Source: Candidatus Amarolinea dominans (GTDB lineage: Bacteria > Chloroflexota > Anaerolineae > SSC4 > Amarolineaceae). From it: a stretch of DNA of 64,000 bases. Made by a program: the position numbers and the translations under genes. Under the pieces are notes generated by a model. The model worked only from the letters and a program-made list of their open reading frames with translations. It did no database searches and was not told the origin of the DNA. How positions within the stretch are numbered: the stretch's first letter is position 1; each line of letters opens with the position of its first letter. Location of the stretch: assembly GCA_016719785.1 (NCBI GenBank), contig JADJYJ010000031.1:282630-346629 (forward strand). The letters run 5' to 3'. Below are positions 62,311 to 64,000 of this stretch, one piece after another.

Positions 62311-64000
62311 CAAAACCCTTGCATTGAATCACCGCGCCGGGGCGTTGGGCGCCCTGGCGCTGACTTTGGCCCAATCCTGCTCACTCCAGACGCCTTTCGC
62401 CCTCCCCTGGTTGACGCCTTCGCGTCGAGACGGCCCATCTCCTGGCCTATGGCCTGCTGGCCGCCGCCAGCTCCTGTTGCCCTGGCGGCCGCGCGCCGAA
62501 CCGCGCGCGCCTGCCTGGCCTGAACCGCCGCGCCCGCCGCACCTCGGCCTGGCTTCACCTGGCCGCGTTGAGCCTGGCCCTGGCCTGCTGGGCTACCTGG
62601 CCGGCCTGGCGCTCTATCTCAGCGACGAGAGCCTGGCAGTGCGCGCCTTGTGGCTGTTCGGGGGTCCGCTCCTGTTCCTCGCCTCCTATCTGCCCATGCG
62701 CGCACGCCCGGACCGCCTCGCCGCCCTGCCGTCTGACACCTGGTGGGAATGGGCCTTCGGCCCTCATGGCGGCCGCGGCCTTTGCCCTGCGTGCCCGCTA
62801 CCTGACCGCCATCCCCGGCAACATTGACGGCGACATCACCGTCGTCGGGCGTGAAGCCCTCGCCTTGATCGGCCAGCCGCGCCTGGATCGGCATCAGCGC
62901 TCTTCAGTTCCCAGTTCTTCTACGCTGCTCTCCGCCCTCTCGCGCCTGTTCCGGACGGGACCTCTACGGGCTAGTCCTCGGCTCCCGTGCTCATCGGTAC
63001 CGCACCATTCCTGCCATCTTCTGGCTGGGGCGTGGCTGGCCGATCGCCGCGTCGGGCTGTTGGCTACCGCCCTGCTGACCATCAGCTACCCACAACCACC
63101 TGAGCTGCATCGTCATCCCCAGCGCGCCCCTGCTCATCGTCCGCTGCTCTGCGCCTGCCTCTTAGCGGCTTGCGTACGGGCCCCGACGTCTGGTTTTGCG
63201 CTGGCCGGCATCCTGTTCCAGCCTCAGCCCGCTGGTCTATTACGGCGCGCGCGTCACTTTAGTCGCCTCCGCTGCTGTTTCTGTGGCTGCTGATCTGGCA
63301 GCGCCACAGATCAGCGCCAGTGGCTTGTCACCTGGCTGGCCCTTGTCTTTACGCCCTGCCGGCCTTTGGCCCCATGCTGGGCTATGCCCTACGTCAGTTC
63401 GACGTAATCATGGGCCGCACCGGGACCGTCACCCTCACCAACCCCATCGTCTACGAACATCTGCTCAACAAATACGGCGTCTCCACCCTGCCGGCCCTGC
63501 TCCGTGCGCCAGATCAAACGCACTTCTCACCTTTCACCTCTGCAGCGACACCAGCCCGCAGTTTGCCTTTCCCGGCCCATGCTCGGCTGGCTGACCGCCG
63601 CGCTGCGACGCTGGGCCTGGGCCTGGCGCTCGCGTCTGCGTGATGCGCGCTCCTTCCTGCTCATGACTTGGTTCGCGGCCAGCTGGTCTGGGCGGCGTTC
63701 TCCACTAATGACCCGCCCAATCCAGGTTCACCTGGGCATCGTCCTGCCCGCAGTCGTCATCCTGGCCCGCGCAGGCAAGCGTTTACCTGTGGAGCCTCTG
63801 TGGCGCGGCCGCTCGATCCGTATGGCCGCCTTGCGCTGGCCGCGCTGCTGGTCATTGCGCTGGCCGCGGTCGGCGTCAACAACTGGCGGACACCGCAACC
63901 TGGTCCGTGACCAGTGTCCAGCCGCGCACCAGCATGGCTCGCTTCATCAGCCGCCTCCCCGGCGACACCCAGGTTCTGCTGGTGCAGAGCCTTTCTCCTG
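62307..64000 (+). pseudogene. GT39/PMT-like membrane glycosyltransferase, many frameshifts, 3' end beyond window
   Basis: Starts at ATG 62307, overlapping the transporter stop by 4 bp. Recoverable pieces: GYLAGLALYLSDESLAVRALWLFGGPLLFLASYLPMR (in part), RARYLTAIPGNIDGD, VGREALALIG, a SYTHNHLSCIVIPSAPLL-like segment, GYALRQFDVIMGRTGTVTLT, NPIVYEHLLNKYGVSTLPALL, and AALLVIALAAVGVNNWRT. The soluble loop IPGNIDGDE-type near helix 1 and the membrane pattern fit GT39/ArnT-like enzymes that glycosylate proteins or lipids. Frames change every 100-200 bp, as in the gene before it. Confidence 0.55.

Overview
The window is GC-rich DNA of a free-living bacterium, most likely a member of Chloroflexota (Anaerolineae-like). 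This rests on the mix of families rather than any one marker: lamin-tail repeat proteins with TPTPT linkers, DUF1800/DUF1501 Tat pairs, a MoeA fused to a periplasmic-binding-like domain, CSLREA/beta-helix and dockerin-like secreted proteins, and several toxin-antitoxin-like modules. No rRNA or tRNA gene is visible.

Layout. 1-7.4 kb (minus strand): a very large secreted lamin-tail-domain protein running off the left edge, preceded by ASCH, DinB-like, PPK2 and (frameshifted) MFS transporter genes in one tight run. 7.8-10.8 kb: alpha/beta hydrolase and a solitary DNA methyltransferase, then a BrnT/BrnA-like toxin-antitoxin module. 10.9-18.6 kb: a DUF2089/SHOCT-like regulatory operon with a consensus promoter, MoeA-PBP, DUF1800, DUF1501, a LysM protein. 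18.7-25.7 kb: TerB_N-like, CBS-ACT, glgB, a membrane glycosyltransferase-like protein, a hexapeptide acyltransferase. 25.8-34.3 kb: HpnA-like epimerase, B12-binding radical SAM, a His-rich CDF zinc transporter, methyltransferase, zinc-ribbon protein and secreted proteins. 34.4-46.5 kb: a catabolic operon behind a consensus promoter: fdrA, DUF1116, a double cyclase-family hydrolase, a three-subunit molybdenum hydroxylase of the xanthine/CO dehydrogenase family, CoxG and an NCS2 uracil/xanthine permease; this points to purine, pyrimidine or related N-heterocycle use. 46.5-50 kb: GH3 glycosidase lipoprotein and a non-discriminating-type aspartyl-tRNA synthetase.

50.6-54.4 kb is the most notable region: a chromosomal integron. 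A complete IntI-type tyrosine recombinase (with the integron-specific insert) is transcribed away from an array of seven attC-like sites. Six are near-identical and mostly separate tiny ORF-less cassettes; one different attC belongs to a CPBP protease cassette transcribed away from intI. Two inverted repeats exactly 30 bp apart lie between the array and intI, one overlapping the intI -35 box. To its right are a small antitoxin-like gene, hicAB, two copies of a promoter-plus-structured-leader repeat, and a strongly base-paired candidate ncRNA resembling the HEARO/omega RNA class.

Small mobile repeats are frequent: a 151-bp MITE-like element in two identical inverted copies (12.8 and 37.7 kb, the latter with an 8-bp target duplication), a 99-bp palindromic element at the stop codon of the Mo-hydroxylase gene, dispersed and tandem non-coding repeats, and a heptamer microsatellite within the catabolic operon. 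From about 56.8 kb to the right edge every gene carries frameshifts, increasingly densely, which looks like poor sequence at a contig end more than biology.
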